Origin: Mercurialis annua | Taxonomy: Eukaryota > Streptophyta > Magnoliopsida > Malpighiales > Euphorbiaceae | Length of the DNA stretch: 64,000 nt | NCBI RefSeq assembly: GCF_937616625.2 | Contig: NC_065570.1 | Location: 51,885,665-51,949,664 of the forward strand | Direction: 5' to 3' | In this document: piece after piece, positions 22,531-33,739 of the stretch | Numbering within the stretch: the stretch's first letter is position 1 | Layout of the letters: each line of letters opens with the position of its first letter | The notes under the pieces: model-generated | The model's input: the letters and a program-made list of their open reading frames with translations, nothing else | Told to the model about the DNA's origin: nothing | Database searches by the model: none | Position numbers and translations under genes: made by a program

Positions 22531-23436
22531 CTAAAAATACAACCTAACATGAGGAAGCCGTCTTGGTAGCATCTTCTCCCTCTTTTCCTTTGTTGGCTCC
22601 TTCAAATATAAATCAGATAATACAGAGTATTCATTATCCTTGTAATAAAGAACAGGAGTGTTAAGCATATTCATATGTTTGATATTATTTCCGTCATACT
22701 CGGAATCAAACCCTTCCAAGAATGGATCCCTGTAGTCAAAGGTTTTGTTGATTTCCTCATAGAGTACTGTAATGCCAAACTCCTCCCCACTTTCCTCATT
22801 GAAGCTCATGGAAAAAGTAAGTGGGTCAGGAACTGAAGCTTCAAGCTTACTACCCTCACATTGTTCTTTCTCGTCCTCTGCAGACACTTTTATGGAATGA
22901 CGTTCCACTAATGCCTTGTCACTTTCGAACTCCAACTCCATGTCCATGGCTTGTTCTTTTGGATTTACCTCAGTAGTGGATGGTAAACCCCCTTGATTTC
23001 GAGTCTGCAGTGCTTGGGCCATCTGATGATTCTGCAATTCAAGATTGTGGATAGTGGCAGCATGATTCCTTAATGTTTTCTGCGTCTCAGCATCATTCTT
23101 CATCATCATCTCCATCATTTTATCAAACTTGGTATGGAGAGACTCTTCCTGCTCTCTCTGCTGTTCAGTCTCATATGAATACTGCAGTTCATCCCCAAAG
23201 TTGAAATCAGAGTTCCATTGGTCTTGATATGTTTGGATGTTACCCCAATTGTTGTTCCACCCATAATTTTGATGGTTGTACCACCCCATATTGTATGTGT
23301 TGGAGCAGGGATCACTAGCTTGACATTGACCACCCACAAAGTTGACATGTTCATTTGAAGTTGGATAAAGTATTGGACATTCAGCCTCAGTGTGATAGAA
23401 ACTCCCACAAACCACACAATTCTGGTCCCAAGCCAT
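22531..23436 (-). CDS. Gag-derived protein of the LTR retrotransposon
   Basis: A 301-codon frame begins 158 bp inside the element after the 5' LTR. Right at the N-terminus (residues 8-21) is a CCHC zinc knuckle of the form C-x2-C-x4-H-x4-C (CVVCGSFYHTEAEC), the nucleic-acid-binding motif of retroelement nucleocapsids. An Asn/Tyr/Trp-rich segment follows (about 45-80), then a Gln/Glu-rich likely coiled coil (about 88-145), then an acidic tail to LPRRLPHVRLYF. The usual gag capsid domain that should precede the knuckle is absent, so this is the C-terminal half of a gag. The frame is fully open, fitting the young age of the insertion. No pol domain follows. Its role is probably RNA binding or packaging in trans with an autonomous partner (inference). 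Confidence 0.85.
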   Translation of the reverse strand: MAWDQNCVVCGSFYHTEAECPILYPTSNEHVNFVGGQCQASDPCSNTYNMGWYNHQNYGWNNNWGNIQTYQDQWNSDFNFGDELQYSYETEQQREQEESLHTKFDKMMEMMMKNDAETQKTLRNHAATIHNLELQNHQMAQALQTRNQGGLPSTTEVNPKEQAMDMELEFESDKALVERHSIKVSAEDEKEQCEGSKLEASVPDPLTFSMSFNEESGEEFGITVLYEEINKTFDYRDPFLEGFDSEYDGNNIKHMNMLNTPVLYYKDNEYSVLSDLYLKEPTKEKREKMLPRRLPHVRLYF

Positions 23437-23570
23437 TATGCCATTTTAAATAAGTACACCATAGAAAAAGTACCTGGAGATAAATCAACAAATACCCACG
23501 GCGTAAAACAAGAAAAAATAAAAACTAAAACAAGCGAAGCTATCCTAACTTAGTTGTTAAAGATATGCTT

Positions 23571-23588
23571 TCCCCGGCAACGGCGCCA
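23571..23588 (-). promoter_or_regulatory. Retrotransposon primer-binding site (tRNA-Asp)
   Basis: On the element strand the sequence TGGCGCCGTTGCCGGGGA lies 6 nt after the 5' LTR. It is fully complementary to the 3' end of plant tRNA-Asp (including the first A of CCA), the primer typical of Athila-type elements. Confidence 0.92.
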
Positions 23589-23594
23589 AAAACT

Positions 23595-25160
23595 TGTTGG
23601 CAAAATACTGCAAGCGTACAGTGTCAACTTGTAATACAGACTGTGAAGTCCGGATATCGTACCCACAAGGAAAGCTACTAAAGACAACTAATTAGGAGAC
23701 TCGATTCGGATAGTTAAAAGGATAATTTGGATTGAAGTATGTAAATTTAAAAGCTAGATTAAACAATTAAAGAATAAAGTAAACTAAGGCTGTAAATTAA
23801 ATAAGATTTAAACAATAATGAGAAAGATCAGGGATTATTAATCTACTTTATGCCATTAATCTCATGGTTTATGGATTTCGTTATTAAATTGTGGTTCAGG
23901 CTGATCTAAGGCACCTATAGCTCTCTCTCAAGCCGCTACAGGCAAAAACAGTCGATTAAACAATTAATAGGCAACTACTCACTCTCGTGTTATAATTAAC
24001 CTAAATAATTACTTGATTGATGTTTGTTAAGCAAACCTAAAGAACACACATTCGCTAATTCACTCTCGTGTTGTTAACTCCTGTGTTATTGATTACACGG
24101 TCTATTTCAATTCAACTCTCTCAAGTTACAATTAAAACACAAGCCAATAGTTTAAGTGATCAAATTAAACTAAGCATTAAGAACAGTAATTAATACGCAA
24201 TTATAACAAAAACTCAATAAACCAATTAATTAATAAAGCATAAATTCAATCAATAATCCCCGACGATGGGGTTAGTTACTCATGATCAAAGATAAACCAA
24301 CAATACAATATATAGAATTCATAATTGATAAGATAAACAATGAAAAAGATCTCTCTGAATTATCGTACCTTAATCGCATAAAAATCCCAATATAATATCG
24401 AAGAATAAAATCCAGCTCAAAAAGTAATCAAATCGAAGAACGGTGAACTAATCTGAAAATAAATCTAATCTATTGTTTTTTAGTCTAATACAATGGTAGT
24501 CGAACTAAGACAACCCTATTTTGGTTGTAAACACCACTATATATACCCGTTGTCAGCCTCAAATTCGTATTTTGGTGAAGTCCCAAAGTCGCCCCTTCAT
24601 AATTTTAGAATCGGAATGAAAGATCGGGGTCAAAACGTAATTTTAGACAACTCAGCAGCTAGGCACGATGGGAGGCGCGTTGCGAGGCGCGTTGATTCCA
24701 TCGTGCCTTAAAATCTCAGCATAAATTTTCCTAAGGCACGATGCGAGGCACGATGCTACCATCGTGCCTTCCATCTCGCCTCCTCTTCAAGTAAGAAAAC
24801 AAACAGAGGCACGATGCGAGGCACGATGCTACCATCGTGCCTTCCATCTCGCCTTCCACCAAACATGAATAAAACTAGGGGCACGATGCGAGGCACGTTG
24901 CTTCCATCGTGCCTTCCATCTTCCCTCAGGCAAAATCTCAGAAACAGCTCTGAAACTAACTCGAAATGCCTATCCAACTCCGGTCTTGCTTAAACTTCAC
25001 CGTATTGCTCCGATTAGGTCCAAAACTCCGTGAAATCTACGTGGTAGTACCTGAAACGCTCAAATAAGAAATAAGACCCAATATGCATAAAAATGATCAC
25101 TAAACACACGTAAATAACTCGTAAAACAACGGTAATATAGGAGTAATTCTACTCCTATCA
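23595..25160 (-). repeat. 5' LTR (right copy in the window)
   Basis: 1,566 bp, the upstream LTR in the element's own (minus) direction. It should contain the promoter. It carries the same hairpin array (about 24650-24924) as the other copy. Confidence 0.95.
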
Positions 25161-25249
25161 CAAATATATTTAAACACACACATTTGAAATCAAACAAACA
25201 CAAAATCAAACAAAAACAACCTAAAATATACTAAAAATTATGGAAAATA

Positions 25250-25490
25250 AAAAAAATACCTTCACCGAGTCATTAGTATGAACATCGTTGTCTTACTTCT
25301 ATTAATGATTTCAAAATCTTCAAAATCATTATCTTCTTCCTCACGGCTACGAACTCTACAATTCTTAATAGATGACCGAATTTCAACATAATCAACCTTC
25401 CTTTTGCTAGTTTATGCTTTCGATTTAGGAATCCGAAATTTCTTTGTTGGAGATTTCTTTGAGACTGACCTAATTTTGATCATTACAAAA
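25250..25490 (-). pseudogene. First-exon-like frame of the old MULE region
   Basis: Starting at an ATG near 25490 on the minus strand, a basic stretch (KKSPTKKFRIPKSKA) is followed by a stop, then SKRKVDYVEIRSSIKNCRVR and an acidic run (SREEEDNDFEDFEI). The basic-then-acidic design resembles N-terminal regions of plant transposon proteins, but I do not recognise the family. The internal stop shows decay. Confidence 0.35.
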
Positions 25491-25740
25491 TCATGTTTTT
25501 AAAAAAATAATTAATCAGGAAGTTTGACTAAGGGTTTAAAGTTTAAGAGAGTGGAGAAGATAATGGCGAGAATTTGGGTTTCCTTTTAAAAATCAAACTC
25601 AATTAAAGACAAGCAAATCAATGATTTCTCTCTAATCGTATTTTTTAAGTTATGAAAGTTTAATTCTCATATAATAAAAGTCATAATGGCAAATTAAAAA
25701 CCCAAAATGATATTATTGCAAAGAGAAAAGCAGTCCCGTG

Positions 25741-27221
25741 TTTTTGGGAATAAAATGGGTAAAGGCCGTGTTTTCTCTAAATTTCTCTGAAATTTCACCT
25801 AACTGGGCTCAAAGTGGATTTGGATTTTCATTTATTAAAAGTCCAGTCCAAGCCCGTTAAAGCTAGCCCATAAATAGGTCGTGTGCAAAGGGGCTGGACT
25901 GATAGCAGATCAAATTATCAGGTCTATTGTGATGTAACCAAGAAAAGAAACGAAGTTGAACAAGATGTACGTCACTGCCAATTTGGATATATGCTCAAAA
26001 CCTAGAATATGGAATTAGATAATTGAAGTTGTGAATGGCAGACAATCTCCGGTTTGTGCGAATGGGCAGTTCAAATGTTGAGTTTCAGGTCATAGTCGAA
26101 AAAGAAGTCCCCTACATGAAGCATTTCTAAGCCTGCCTCTTATCAAGCTTTTCTGATCCATGAAAAAAGCAGCAGTATCGTGGCTTAAATCAGCTGGGGG
26201 ACCATCCATTTTATTGTTTTCTAATTCTGCCATTAAAAGACATGCACATTTATTTAGCCATGCAAAATTAAAGAACTGGTCCGAAGAAAAGAAAGACACG
26301 ATACCCATTTTTGAAATGGTGTCCGAGAAATTAGCATTATCTACTCAATCATTTCAACCAAAAAGAAGAAGAAAATCTCAATATAAAAACAGATACTCAA
26401 TTGTATTATGTTTGGAAAAAATAAATTCATGCAAGTACAATTACAACTACGTTAAAATTGATAAATATATCATGAATAATATTATTAGTCTAGTTATTTA
26501 TTTTTATTTTGACTCGATTATATCCAACAAACAAATAAAAATGATAAATGATCTAATTAATAAAATTAATTATAATTTATATTTTAAGTTATTTTTGTGA
26601 CAAAGTACTCAACGTTCATAAAAAATTGATAACAACTTTAATTTTTTGACAAAATTTAATAAATAACTTTTTGAATTTTCTGAGTGGTTGTCAAGTTATG
26701 GACTAATTTGTCATAATAAATTAAAAGACTAAAATAATATTTTACTTTAAAATTAGATTGTTTGTTCTCTCTTATTTGTTGCTTGAATAAAAGTGATATT
26801 AACCATAAAATTTCAAGACTGATAAAATTATTATTATTTTCAAGACATATTTATCTATTTGGTTATAAATTTTATTCTGACTTTACATAACATTGACAAA
26901 CATTTATTAGGAGTATTTGTAAAAAAATCTACATCTCTCATTTTTTTTAGCGATTTAAGCATGCTTTTCTAAAATTTAACATCGAATAAATTTTTTCTTT
27001 TTCGACATTTCCCAAAAATATATTTTCTTCACTAAATAATGTCGTTTTCGGTAGTTTTACTGAATTAAATGAAACTGAAAAACAAATATTAATGAATTGA
27101 ACTATATCAAAAAAAATGCCTTCTGCTGAATGCATAAATCACAGGAAAGATAAAAAATGAGATTTGTTTTTCAAATAATTCAGTTCGGCTTAATATATTT
27201 TTTTATCTCCAAACTTGCACC
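25741..27221. other. Intergenic DNA with one coding-like fragment
   Basis: On the minus strand from about 26340 to 26090 a frame reads FFSSDQFFNFAWLNKCACL, then MAELENNKMDGPPADLSHDT, then FFMDQKSLIRGRLRN. Its composition is like real protein rather than AT-rich noise, but I do not recognise the family and see no start, splice sites or continuation. It could be a captured or decayed exon. The rest of the block is AT-rich without features. Confidence 0.35.
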
Positions 27222-28167
27222 AATCACTACAACAAATCTGCTCTATAGGGGCGGTTTTTATTAGCTGTAGGGGCGGTTAAAACCGCCCCTACTAGATTCA
27301 GCGACGGTTTACCAAACCATCTCAAATACGCCGGCTTTTTGGCCGTCGCTACAAAATAGAGGCGGTAAGAACAACCGCCGGGGTAAGTGCGGCGGATTGT
27401 AGGGGCGGTTATAACCGCCCCTATTGCATAATTTAGAAACACAATTTTTTTTTTCTAGAGACGTTTTAAACCGTCTCTACCACTGGCTTTGATATCTTAA
27501 TTTTTTTTCTAGAGACATTTAAAACCGTCTCTACCGCTAGTTTTGAAACTATATTTTAGAACCTTTTGGATTCGCAAAATTATTAATTTCAAAATTATTA
27601 TTATTCCAAATACAATTTTGTGAAATTATAATACTAATAAATAGTAATGCTTATGGTCAAAAATTGATACATTAGATTCTGTTGATTCATCTTGAATTAG
27701 TGACTTCAACAAAAAAAATCATATTGAATTCAAGAAAAAATGAAGTGTTTGAAAGATGATCTTGTAATTCCGCTTGTATATTTATTAGCTGAATCTTTTG
27801 CATTCTTTCCCCTGCCAAACTATTTTGTTCCCCTTGCTCTCTTAATGTTTCTTCCTTTGATTTGGCAAGTCTTCTGTTTTTGTGAGACATGTATCGAATT
27901 GTTTTTATCAGACAGCGCTTCCTGCGAATAAAAACACTGACAAAATCAGATGTTAAAATTACTATCCCAAAATCATAACAAAATAGTCCTACATTAAAAC
28001 TGCAATCGGAGGAGGAGAAGCGAGAAGAGAGAAAACAACAAAGTAAACAAGAAAAGTAGGACCCTGTCTACCCTGACAGAATCAAGAGCCACCAGATATA
28101 TCATTACATACCTCTATCGTTAGTAAATTACACTACTTCCAAAACAAACAAACCAATTTATGGTTAC

Positions 28168-28257
28168 CTGGGCAATCTCAAATCCAGGCCCTTTCCCATA
28201 AGGAATATTCTTTGCAGGTACACGGACATTTTGAAATGAGATTTCAGCATGACCATG
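28168..28257 (-). pseudogene. Captured exon of an IBR3-type acyl-CoA dehydrogenase
   Basis: The minus strand reads [18 protein letters not shown], then [10 protein letters not shown], immediately followed by a splice donor (CCCAG-GTAACC). The wording matches the middle of the acyl-CoA dehydrogenase domain of plant IBR3 (Arabidopsis At3g06810), a peroxisomal enzyme linked to indole-3-butyric acid conversion. Only about 30 residues remain, and no good splice acceptor precedes them. It sits inside the CACTA element, so it is a transduplicated gene piece and not a working enzyme. Confidence 0.75.
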
Positions 28258-28379
28258 AGAGTAATAAATATCCAAAAAAAACACAAAATAAATCCAAATA
28301 ACCAATTAGAGTTAGAAGTATTTCCCATCAATATCATTTCAAATGTAAAACTACTACTCTTCGCGCCAAAACGAAGTAC

Positions 28380-28427
28380 CTGATTTAGCAATATTTGGAG
28401 TTCCAATCTCAACCGCAAGTTTCAGTC
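28380..28427 (-). pseudogene. Exon-like 48-nt segment of unknown origin inside CACTA
   Basis: On the minus strand a good acceptor (CTTTTTCAG) precedes and a donor (CAG-GTACTT) follows a segment that reads GLKLAVEIGTPNIAKSG. It lies just upstream of the IBR3-like exon in the same direction. I do not recognise the source gene; it may or may not be the same gene. Confidence 0.4.
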
Positions 28428-28784
28428 CTGAAAAAGTATGATACAATAGATATTAGCAGAGAAGCTCCATGTGAAGCACCAAATTAGGGCTAGACATAAT
28501 CCGTTCATAGTACGTTTCTAAACCCTGTGCATATTTTTGGTTTCCTGCGACCAAAACACAAAGCAGCAGTAGTGAGTGAAAACATTGATAAATTATCATA
28601 AGAACCAACAGCCGCGCAAGTGATGTTCAAACTTTACGCTCCAAATAAAACTACTACTATTAGCAATAGCATAAGAACAGCTGCACTAAATTATATTAAT
28701 GAGTGATAATATGAAGCACCAAATTATATTAATGAGTGTTAATAAGCTTAAGAAAAGTGTTTCAAGATGGCTGCTTACAATTAG

Positions 28785-28925
28785 GGCAACGGATCGAAGA
28801 CAAGCGATACTACTACTATTAGCAATTGCATATTCCTCATATTCTGCTTCGAGTAACTGACACTCAGTAGCTGCTAGAGCTAAGAGAGGAGAAACATGCA
28901 GATCAAGGTGTTGTCCCCATGCTTG
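28785..28925 (-). pseudogene. Protein-like segment of unknown origin inside CACTA
   Basis: The minus strand reads QAWGQHLDLHVSPLLALAA, then TECQLLEAEYEEYAIANSSS in one frame, with non-random composition and an acceptor-like TTAG just before it. It looks like another captured exon, but the family is not recognised. Confidence 0.35.
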
Positions 28926-29830
28926 CCTAATTAGAAAATCAGCCAGAATATTAAAATATTTAAACGGCTTTTAAGCCTATGACATGACATAGCTTCAAAA
29001 CAATTTGATGGAAAAAGGCAAAAGTGAAAAATCTTCTGGTCCTAGGATTTTGCACAAGAGAACTATGACCAAAGCCTAAGCTAACTGATTACTGATCGAA
29101 GTAGGAATGAATTACATACTGCATTAATAATGATGTAAAAAAACATGAGATATGTTACACGAAAACGAAAAAATGTTGAAATGTGAAATGGCAAGCAATA
29201 TTTTTCATAAGAATAGGTTAGAAATAAAGAGTTTCAAAGTTTCAGAAACATTTCCGAACATGAAAACAGAAACCCAGGACATAAGACTAGAAAAGTTTCC
29301 ATGTAACATAGATAATGTGCTATCAAATGATCTAGTAAATTACCAGGCTGGGAATCTGTTTTCATCATTTTCCTCTATCAATTGACTAACCAGAAACATA
29401 TCACCTTCATATAGACACCTAACTAGCACATTCATCAAACAGAACTCAATAACTTACCACTGGTTCAACTTGTGAGGATATATCAAAGTAACCAGTAAAT
29501 TCCCATTGGCCTCTAGAGAGTTGAAAATTACAGCAATCTGCCAATTACATCATATTTATTTGGAGCACTAAAGATAACTAACCAAAACCCCTAGCTTCAT
29601 GACTGAGAGATCCTGCAGCAAATAAGAGAAAAAAACAGGTAAATGATAAAGTAGATGGAATCAAAATGCACAAATTCTAGCTAAAAAGTCCACATAACAA
29701 TCCTTTTTCTAAATTTGTTCATTCCCTTAGAAAGCAAGCTCATTGTAGCACAGAAGACTAACAATAAATAAACTAAAAATAGTATAATACCTTAATGAAA
29801 TAATGATTCAAAGCTAACACTCCGTGATAG

Positions 29831-30079
29831 AAACCTAAAACAAAATCAAAATCAATGGATTAAAACGTAAACATAATCAAAATTAATGGACCAAAACCTA
29901 AAACAGAATCAAAATTAATGGATTCAAACCTAAAACATAATCAAAATCAATGGATTCAAACCTAAAACAAAATCAAAAATTAATGGATTAAAACCTAAAC
30001 AAAATCAAAATCAATGGATTAAAACCTAAAACAAAATCAAACTTAATGGATTAAAACCTAAAACGAAATCAAAATCAAT
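29831..30079. repeat. Minisatellite of about 31 bp inside CACTA
   Basis: Eight tandem units of the form AAAACCTAAAACAAAATCAA followed by AATYAATGGATT differ by small changes. The array lies 450-700 bp from the right end of the CACTA element. Confidence 0.9.
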
Positions 30080-30529
30080 TTTAATCTCGCTACTAACCTC
30101 ACAATCGATTCTCGAGGCAGTAATCTGAACTTTGAGCACCATGAAGAATAACTCTGTATAAGTTTCTGAATCGATGAAAAAATCAGTAAGGAAGAAGATT
30201 GTGCATTGAGAGAAAGCATCGTTGAATCAATTAATCGATGAATCCGTTTAAACTTCATCATTCATGAAGAGAAAGCATCAAAGAGAAAGCATGGAAGAGA
30301 AAGCTGTGAAAATGATAAACTGAACGTGAGAGCATCGTGAAAAAGATTTAAAAATTTCCCTTTTCACCTTTAATTATACATAGATACGGTTTAAACCGCC
30401 GTTACATACCTACGGAATTAAAAGCCGTCTCTAGATAACGTCGTTAACTTTTACTTTTATAATTTAAAGGCACTATTTAAAACCATCTCTAAGAAATTGC
30501 CGGTAAAACACTATTTTGGTGTAGTGAAT

Positions 30530-32409
30530 TATTTTATCTGACACTTTGGATTTTAGTTTAACCTGTATGACATCTCAACTTGTATATTTTGCTTGTTTAA
30601 CCTCTAAAAAAAGAAGCACAAATATGTTGATATGGCAAAAAATGCTGACTAGGCATCACCTTACTCGACACATCACTGAATTCGAAAAATAAGAGGTCAA
30701 ATGGGTAAAACTAAAAAATAAAGAGGTCAAATGGTGAAAAAGTACAAAAATTTAAAAAAACTAAATTTATAATTTTTTAACAAAATAACTCGTAATATAA
30801 AAAAATAAAATGAAACTATTTAAAAAAATAATGAGTGGCATCATAGTTTTACTTGTTGTTTAAGAATCATATGTTAAGTGTTTTTATTTTTAAAGTTGAT
30901 CTTATATATGGAGTTGATTTTTTTTATTTAAAAATAAAAATAAAATTTTTAAGTTTTTGAGTTTTGATTTATATTTTATATTATAATTTATTAATTTATT
31001 TTTCATTCCTTTTATGATTTTTTTAACTTTTTTTTTTTGAAAAGGTAAAAAAGTTGTTTTATTGAAATTTTAAAAATTATTATTTTAAAAATTGAAAGTT
31101 CACTAATTATATAAAATAATTTAAATTCTCACAATAAAAACATATTAAATAAAAATGTAAAAGCTGGAATGCTAAAGAGTTTAAACTGGAAGTTGGGGTC
31201 AGATTAGTAAAAGAGTTAAGTTCATGAGTTAAAATATATCTTAATTATATGACACGTCGATCTAAGTTTGTGAATTAAAATGTATCTTAATTTTATGACA
31301 CGTCGACCTAAGTTTAGGGGTCAAGATACATGCACGCGTCTTTTTTAATTTGTAATCAAACGCTTGTCCCAGTTCGACAAGAATGGTTAAACAATTATAA
31401 AAATGACAATTTAAGAGGTTTAGGAGGTAAATTTTACAAGTTGTAATGTCAAATAGATTATATTGAAAGATAGAAGTCACATAAAATAATAAGTATAAGT
31501 TCGGGGCCAAAAGATATATTTTGATTCTCGTAAATTTTTCTTATACCATTATTACTATCTTATATCTGTGTGACGTTTGTGTGCGTTGCGCTACGATGTA
31601 GTTGAAATTTTATCACAAATTGAATTTATTGTCATAATGAAATGAAATTTAAGGGTTGTTTCATGGTTTAAGAGAAGTAAGGAGAAGAGGCCTAATTTGG
31701 TTCATGGTAAATTGGTAAGTGTTAAAATTTGTTCAACAATTTTTATTTAAAAGGGTTGTTTCATGGTTTTATAGTCATAATGAAATAATTGGTTGCTTCT
31801 TATGAATTTTGGAAAAATGTGATCATCTACTCTCTATTATTGTCGTTGGATTATTTGGTTGTTGAGACTTGACATTATTTACAGCAGTCTGCATCTATTA
31901 AATAAGATTTGTATAAAACATTTTTTCTATCATATAGAACTGAGGTTTGATAGTGTCAAAAGTCAAATTTTTTCAATTTTTTCAAAATCTATCTAAACAT
32001 ATACAAGTTTTAGATCTTTCTATATTTGATTAATTTGTTAGAAATTTATTTAATATTTTATAATTGGTCAGATTGTGCCTACATTGTCATTTAAATGTGT
32101 ATTTTTATGAAAATTGAAAGAAAGAAAATAGTTACTGATTGAAATGTTATATATGTGGTTTAGGTAAATTATAATTTATATGATAAGCCAACTTGGCTTG
32201 CGCCTAGACAAAATTTTCTAATTTGAAAAATTAGATAGATTTTCAACGAATTGATCAAATTAAGTTAAATTTGTAATTTTTGACATATTTAAATAGATTT
32301 TTGAAAAATCTTAAATATTTACCATTAGACTTGAAGCTGATCAACAAACACTATAACACTCAGTTTAAGCATTACTTTTCTTATCTTTTTTTATCCTTCT
32401 TCCGGCCGC

Positions 32410-32444
<35 letters not shown>

Positions 32445-33739
32445 CTTTATCTTCTTCAAATTTTAATTTTGTGACTGATTATATAGATTATTTAGCTTTG
32501 GAAAGACGAAGGATATAGTACATACAACAATACATTAAATTTTACCTTATAAGGTATAAGAATAAAAGATTACTTTAAATTTCCTCTTGAACCTTTTCTT
32601 GTTGTCTTCAATTTGAAGTCTAATACTTAAATCCTTCATGACCATTTTCTTTCCTTTATGCTTTAAGGTAAATTTTAAAGTTTTTCCATTTAAATGAGAA
32701 TTTTTTAGTTACAACTTCGAGATGGATTAAGTCTAGTGAAATTTGATTATAAAAGATTATCGGAATAAAAGACTAAGAAGTCCTTGATTCGCAAAAAAAA
32801 CAAAAGAGATATGAAAATAGATAATTTTCATTATTTGTGTTTGCTTTTCAAAATTTTCTAAGAAATGGAATGTAATTACCGATTTATCTTTAATAGAAAT
32901 CACTCATGCCTTTCTTACCCATGAGAATGAACTTTTCATTTTTTTGGGAATTAAAATTCAACTAATTTTTTTAATAAATACTTTTTATAAATAAAAAATA
33001 ATTTTTTTAAATAAAAAATATTTTTTTAAAAATAAATAATAAATATTTTTTTACAAATTTTTATCTATGTTCATTGCTACACTAATTTATCAAATCAAAC
33101 AAAATATGAAAACAATTATTCTCATACACATTCCTTCTCATTCCCATTCCATTCTGATTCCGTTTTTCAACATAAACCAAACGGCCCCTAAAATTATAAG
33201 GATAGCCGGATGAATTTTACTTAAAATTTATTTATATAAAAATATCGAATTGGAATTTTATGAAGTTCATTTTAATTTGTGGGGTCATGTTCATTCATTA
33301 TAAAATGAATGGTGTAGATAAAAAATCTATATTTGATTAAATAAATCTACGACATTCATTCTATAACAAAAATTGTAAATTGGATAACAGGATCCTTCAA
33401 ATTCACTTCAACTGAGGGCTCCTAATTCAGAAATATCTACTATAAGTATGAATAATTTTTTGTAATTTATTTTAATTAAAACTATATTTATGTCAAATAT
33501 TCTACAGAAACCAAGAGTTCATGTGCTAACATCCAATGAGGACGGTTATTGTTGACTTATGGGTATAAATAAAGAAGACTATTATATGAAGGCTTTTTGA
33601 AACAAAACAGATAAGATAACCTAAATGAGTAGACGGAGGAGAGGGCGGCGCGTGATTACACTCTTCAATCAGAAAAGAGAAAGAGGAATGAACATTAATT
33701 TGACAATGTATATAATACTGTATTAAAAAACAAAAAATA
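30530..33739. other. AT-rich intergenic DNA with small repeats
   Basis: A duplicated phrase (GAGTTAAAATATATCTTAAT, then ATGACACGTCGA) occurs at about 31229-31261 and 31272-31306. A (TTA)n microsatellite is at 32411-32444. The stretch near 33155-33195 (AACATAAACCAAACGGCCCC) looks like the tip of an unidentified MITE. No gene was seen. Confidence 0.5.
32411..32444. repeat. (TTA)n microsatellite
   Basis: About eleven uninterrupted TTA units. Confidence 0.95.

Larger units (their letters stand above)
19136..25160 (-). mobile_element. Complete young LTR retrotransposon with gag only (TR-GAG-like, Athila-related)
   Basis: Two direct 1,566-bp LTRs (19136-20701 and 23595-25160) begin TG and end CA. 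They are flanked by the 5-bp target duplication CAAAT (19131-19135 and 25161-25165). By eye the LTRs differ at a single base (19921 T versus 24380 A), so the insertion is very recent. Orientation is minus: the primer-binding site next to the right LTR matches tRNA-Asp, and the only coding frame is on the minus strand. The 2.9-kb interior has a gag-derived frame but no protease, reverse transcriptase, RNase H or integrase, so movement would need proteins from an autonomous relative. tRNA-Asp priming and the AAGTGTGAGGATGTT tract before the 3' LTR suggest the Athila branch of gypsy elements (inference). Confidence 0.95.
16215..25740. mobile_element. Old MULE-like region interrupted by a young LTR retrotransposon
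   Basis: Sequence near 16283-16345 (CACTTTTATTATAGCAAAAC, then CTTTCATAATTAAAATAATAC) is loosely the inverse of sequence near 25620-25690. This suggests decayed terminal inverted repeats of one element of about 3.5 kb before the nested insertion. Inside are intron-bounded, exon-like pieces at 16440-16935, a frame ending in a MULE-type zinc-knuckle-like tail (16943-17152) and a minus-strand first-exon-like frame at about 25490-25250. There are also many GTTAACCAATGGTTAAC-type repeats. The limits are approximate and the whole is decayed; a patchwork of several elements is possible. Confidence 0.4.
27225..30526. mobile_element. Non-autonomous CACTA transposon with captured gene pieces
   Basis: The left end is CACTACAACAAATCTGCT; the right end reversed is CACTACACCAAAATAGTG. 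A 3-bp target duplication, AAT, lies at 27222-27224 and 30527-30529, as expected for CACTA (En/Spm) elements. Subterminal repeats are present: TAGGGGCGGTT and its inverse at least five times between 27240 and 27430, and CCGTCTCTA-type motifs at both ends. No transposase was found in the 3.3 kb. Captured exon-like sequences (28168-28257, 28380-28427, 28785-28925) all read on the minus strand. Confidence 0.9.

Noticed and set aside
26160..26600. Plus-strand 146-codon frame
   Set aside because: Its second half is low-complexity AT-rich translation (many N, I, Y, K), and its first half overlaps the more protein-like minus frame.
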